Shown here: piece after piece, positions 7,952 through 9,782 of the stretch
How positions within the stretch are numbered: the first letter of the stretch is position 1
Layout of the letters: the number at the start of each line of letters is the position of its first letter
Source of the DNA: Clostridia bacterium
GTDB taxonomy: Bacteria > Bacillota_A > Clostridia > Christensenellales > Borkfalkiaceae
Assembly: GCA_017456945.1 (NCBI GenBank)
Contig: JAFTIK010000085.1
Coordinates: 1 to 9,782, forward strand
Direction of reading: 5' to 3'
DNA: 9,782 nt
Program-made: the position numbers and the translations under genes
The notes under the pieces: model-generated
The model's input: the letters and a program-made list of their open reading frames with translations, nothing else
Databases searched by the model: none
What the model was told of the DNA's origin: nothing

Positions 7952-8784
7952 TGCAACATTTACAATGGTTTCCAGGGCATATGACCGCGGCAATGCGAAT
8001 GATGGAAGAAAATCTAAAAGCAGTTGACGGGGTTATGATAGTCCTAGATTCGCGCGCTCCAAGGGCGTCGCTAAATAAAAAACTAGATAAGTTGTTCAAT
8101 AATAAAAAGGTGCTTTACGTGCTTAATAAAACCGACCTTGTTCAAGCCGAAGACGTTAAGAGAACGGTTGCAGAATTTAAGGCTGAAGGTAGGGAAACGG
8201 TTGCGGTTAGCGCAATGGATAAGCGCGCCGTTGATTTGCTTTACGAACGCATTTTCGCCTTGTTAAAGGAAAAACTTGAAAGGAACAAACTCAAAGGCAT
8301 TTTTAAGCCTATTAGAATTATGGTTGCGGGCATTCCAAACACGGGTAAATCCACCATTATAAACGCGCTCTGCGGTGGCAAAAAGGCTATTACGGGTGAT
8401 AAGGCGGGGGTTACCAAAGGCAAACAATGGGTAAGGCTACGCGAACTCGAATTACTCGACACGCCGGGCACTATGCCACCTGCTTTCGATAATCAAACGC
8501 TAGCAAAGCACCTAGCGTATATCGGCAGTATGAACGACGCTAATATAGACTTTAACGACTTGGCGTTCGAACTACTTGCAGAACTAAAAGAAAAATACCC
8601 TAAACTCTTAAAAGAAAGATACGACCTAGAAAATCTTGAAATGGAAACTTTGGAACTTTTCAACGCGATATGCGTCTGTAGGGGCTTTTTAAGGCGTGGT
8701 GGCGAGTATGATTACGACCGTTGCGCAACTGCCGTTATAGACGATTTTAGAAAGGGTAGAATAGGAAAGATTATTCTTGACTGA
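7951..8784 (+). CDS. rbgA: Ribosome biogenesis GTPase RbgA (YlqF)
   Basis: RbgA is a circularly permuted GTPase needed for late 50S assembly in Bacillus. The 277 residues show the permuted order: G4 NKTD (59-62), G5 SAMD (87-90), G1 GIPNTGKST (127-135), then the Thr of the G2 region, and G3 DTPG (170-173). The N-terminal motif QWFPGHM contains His10, equivalent to the His that replaces the Ras catalytic Gln in this family. The C-terminal domain (about 200-277) with YPKLLKERY and [10 protein letters not shown] is the RNA-binding ANTAR-like part. The ATG shares its A with the trmD stop (TAATG), with AGGA (7941-7944) 6 nt upstream. The 3' end overlaps the rnhB TTG start. Confidence 0.96.
   Translation: MQHLQWFPGHMTAAMRMMEENLKAVDGVMIVLDSRAPRASLNKKLDKLFNNKKVLYVLNKTDLVQAEDVKRTVAEFKAEGRETVAVSAMDKRAVDLLYERIFALLKEKLERNKLKGIFKPIRIMVAGIPNTGKSTIINALCGGKKAITGDKAGVTKGKQWVRLRELELLDTPGTMPPAFDNQTLAKHLAYIGSMNDANIDFNDLAFELLAELKEKYPKLLKERYDLENLEMETLELFNAICVCRGFLRRGGEYDYDRCATAVIDDFRKGRIGKIILD
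8763..8769 (+). promoter_or_regulatory. Ribosome-binding site supporting a TTG start for rnhB
   Basis: AGGAAAG at 8763-8769 is 7 nt before TTG 8777 but 16 nt before the alternative ATG 8786. The spacing favours the TTG. The two starts differ by three residues, so function would not be affected. Confidence 0.5.
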
Positions 8785-9385
8785 TATGGATAAATTAACT
8801 TATGAAAAAAAGTATCTAAACATGGGCTACAAGCACGTAGCAGGGGTTGACGAAGTGGGTAGAGGTCCACTTGCAGGGCCTGTGGTTTGTTGCGCTTGCA
8901 TTATGCCTATGGACGATATAATAGACGGTATAGACGATAGCAAAAAACTTTCGGAATAAAAGAGTGAAACGCTTGCCGCTAAGATTAAAGACAAGGCTAT
9001 TTCTTACTGTATATATGAAATCTGGCAGGAAGAAATTGACGAAATAAATATATTAGAAGCAGTAAAAAAATGTATGACTAGCGCGGTTAACGGGCTTACC
9101 GTAAAACCCGAAATAACGCTCGTAGACGGGGTTGATACTCATTTGCCTATCAACGCCGAGTACGTTATAAAAGGCGACCTTAACAGTTATACGATAGGTT
9201 GCGCTTCGATAGTTGCCAAGGTTTATAGGGATAACCTTATGAAAGACTTTGCAAAAGAATATCCCGAATACGGTTTTGAAAAACACAAGGGCTACGGCAC
9301 GAAAGCGCACATAGAAAAAATCAAGGAGATAGGACCTTGCAAATTGCACAGAAAAACTTTTATAAAAAACTTTTGGGCAGAGTAG
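8777..9385 (+). pseudogene. rnhB: Ribonuclease HII interrupted by an in-frame TAA
   Basis: RNase HII cleaves RNA in RNA/DNA hybrids and removes misincorporated ribonucleotides. The frame encodes the whole family in order: [15 protein letters not shown] (catalytic D25, E26), DDSKKLSE (53-60), a TAA at 8957-8959, then KSETLAAKIKDKAI, EIDEINILEAV, ITLVDGVD (third acidic residue), SIVAKVYRDN (fourth), and YGFEKHKGYGTKAH. Reading through gives about 202 residues, the normal length. The stop occupies the position after LSE, usually Lys, and could arise by one substitution (AAA to TAA). The frame stays open for another 141 codons with every motif kept, so the lesion is recent, a sequence error, or a readthrough site. 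As written, the 60-residue product lacks two of four active-site acids. The start is TTG 8777 or ATG 8786; the first 8 nt overlap rbgA. Confidence 0.88.
9323..9328 (+). promoter_or_regulatory. Strong ribosome-binding site fixing the yraN TTG start
   Basis: AAGGAG at 9323-9328, within the rnhB coding sequence, lies 8 nt before TTG 9337. This is near-optimal sequence and spacing and the main reason for choosing this non-ATG start. In the rnhB frame the same bases lie in the IKEIGP codons, so the site is embedded in conserved coding sequence. Confidence 0.72.
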
Positions 9386-9702
9386 GCGAAAAAAAGGCGG
9401 TTGACTTTCTTAAAAAGAAAGGATACAAGATTTTAGAAACCAACTATAAAACCCACATAGGCGAAATAGACGTTATAGCCGAAGATAAAGGGGTAACGGT
9501 ATTTATAGAAGTTAAAACTAGATCGGGCGACGAATACGGTTCGCCAAGCCAAGCGGTAAACAGAAAAAAGCAAGAAAAATATTTCAAAGTAGCAACTGAA
9601 TATCTGTTAAGAAAAGAAAAAATGGAAACGCCATGTCGGTTTGACGTGGTGGAAATAGAAAACGGCGAAATAAATCTTATTTTTGACGCATTTAGTATGT
9701 AA
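9337..9702 (+). CDS. yraN: YraN/UPF0102 family putative PD-(D/E)XK nuclease
   Basis: UPF0102 proteins have a Holliday-junction-resolvase-like nuclease fold; their cellular role is poorly defined, though they usually sit beside rnhB. The 121 residues match the family length. The active-site pattern is visible: HIGEIDVIAED (about 41-51; Glu and Asp) followed by VFIEVKTRS (about 55-63, the E-x-K), then GSPSQAVNRKKQEK (about 68-81) and CRFDVVEIENGEI near the end. The N-terminal GRVGEKKAVDFLKKKGYKILETNY helix-strand is also typical. Translation starts at TTG 9337, supported by the AAGGAG 8 nt upstream, and the first 49 nt lie within the end of rnhB in another frame. Family membership is secure; the biochemical function is inferred. 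Confidence 0.93.
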   Translation: MQIAQKNFYKKLLGRVGEKKAVDFLKKKGYKILETNYKTHIGEIDVIAEDKGVTVFIEVKTRSGDEYGSPSQAVNRKKQEKYFKVATEYLLRKEKMETPCRFDVVEIENGEINLIFDAFSM

Positions 9703-9707
9703 AACGC

Positions 9708-9739
9708 TTTCAAAGATTTGAAAAATATGTTATTATAAT
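9708..9739 (+). promoter_or_regulatory. Inverted repeat next to a TATAAT box downstream of yraN
   Basis: TTTCAAA (9708-9714) and TTTGAAA (9717-9723) form a perfect inverted repeat with a 2-nt centre. TATAAT follows at 9734-9739, inside the self-complementary 10-mer TATTATAATA (9731-9740). No good -35 hexamer lies 16-18 nt upstream; that position is occupied by the repeat. This fits an activator- or repressor-controlled promoter for the gene beyond the window, but no regulator family is recognised. The remaining bases to 9782 contain no gene I can support. Confidence 0.45.
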
Positions 9740-9782
9740 ACACGCTTTGGACGTTCCTCTTGCATAAAAAATAAATCACAGA

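Noticed and set aside
9074..9385. Separate small gene beginning at ATG 9074
   Set aside because: It is the C-terminal half of RNase HII in the same frame as the 5' part; the conserved residues before 9074 (EIDEINILEAV) show it is not an independent gene, and no ribosome-binding site precedes the ATG.
9444..9779. Minus-strand open frame opposite yraN
   Set aside because: It lies across the well-supported yraN gene and gives a low-complexity Ser/Phe-rich product with no recognisable domain.
1..9782. An undescribed defence, mobile or biosynthetic system
   Set aside because: Every gene belongs to a well-known core family in a conserved order; there are no insertion-sequence ends, CRISPR-like repeats, or unexplained stretches over 300 bases.

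Overview
The window is one continuous, co-directional block of bacterial housekeeping genes, all on the + strand. The order is smc (5' end cut by the window), ftsY, ylxM, ffh, rpsP, khpA, rimM, trmD, rbgA, rnhB (interrupted) and yraN. This is the conserved smc / signal-recognition-particle / S16-RimM-TrmD neighbourhood of Bacillota. YlxM, the KH protein next to S16, RbgA, Shine-Dalgarno sites of the AGGAG type and an FtsY without an acidic N-terminal domain all suggest a moderately AT-rich, Clostridia-like Bacillota member. The exact taxon cannot be read from the window.

Layout: 1-3511 encodes the chromosome-organising ATPase SMC, and 3526-4422 the SRP receptor FtsY. A 115-base gap (4423-4537) holds a perfect-consensus sigma-A-type promoter followed directly by a strong dyad symmetry. 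It appears to start a second transcription unit running from ylxM through ffh (SRP54), rpsP and khpA. A GC-stemmed hairpin with a T-run spans the end of khpA and may act as a weak terminator or attenuator before rimM. From rimM to yraN the genes overlap or abut (rimM/trmD 11 nt, trmD/rbgA 1 nt, rbgA/rnhB 8 nt, rnhB/yraN 49 nt), which indicates translational coupling. The last 80 bases hold an inverted repeat beside a TATAAT box, probably the control region of the next gene outside the window.

The genes fall into four jobs: chromosome segregation (SMC), co-translational membrane targeting (FtsY, YlxM, Ffh), ribosome and tRNA maturation (S16, KhpA, RimM, TrmD, RbgA), and nucleic-acid maintenance (RNase HII, YraN).

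The main oddities are: an in-frame TAA in an otherwise intact RNase HII gene; no rplS (L19) between trmD and rbgA, where it commonly sits; an SD-less ylxM behind a promoter/hairpin module; an SD-less rimM behind a terminator-like hairpin; and a yraN start at a TTG nested inside rnhB. I found no mobile element, CRISPR array, RNA gene or evident undescribed system. The window is essentially conserved core genome.
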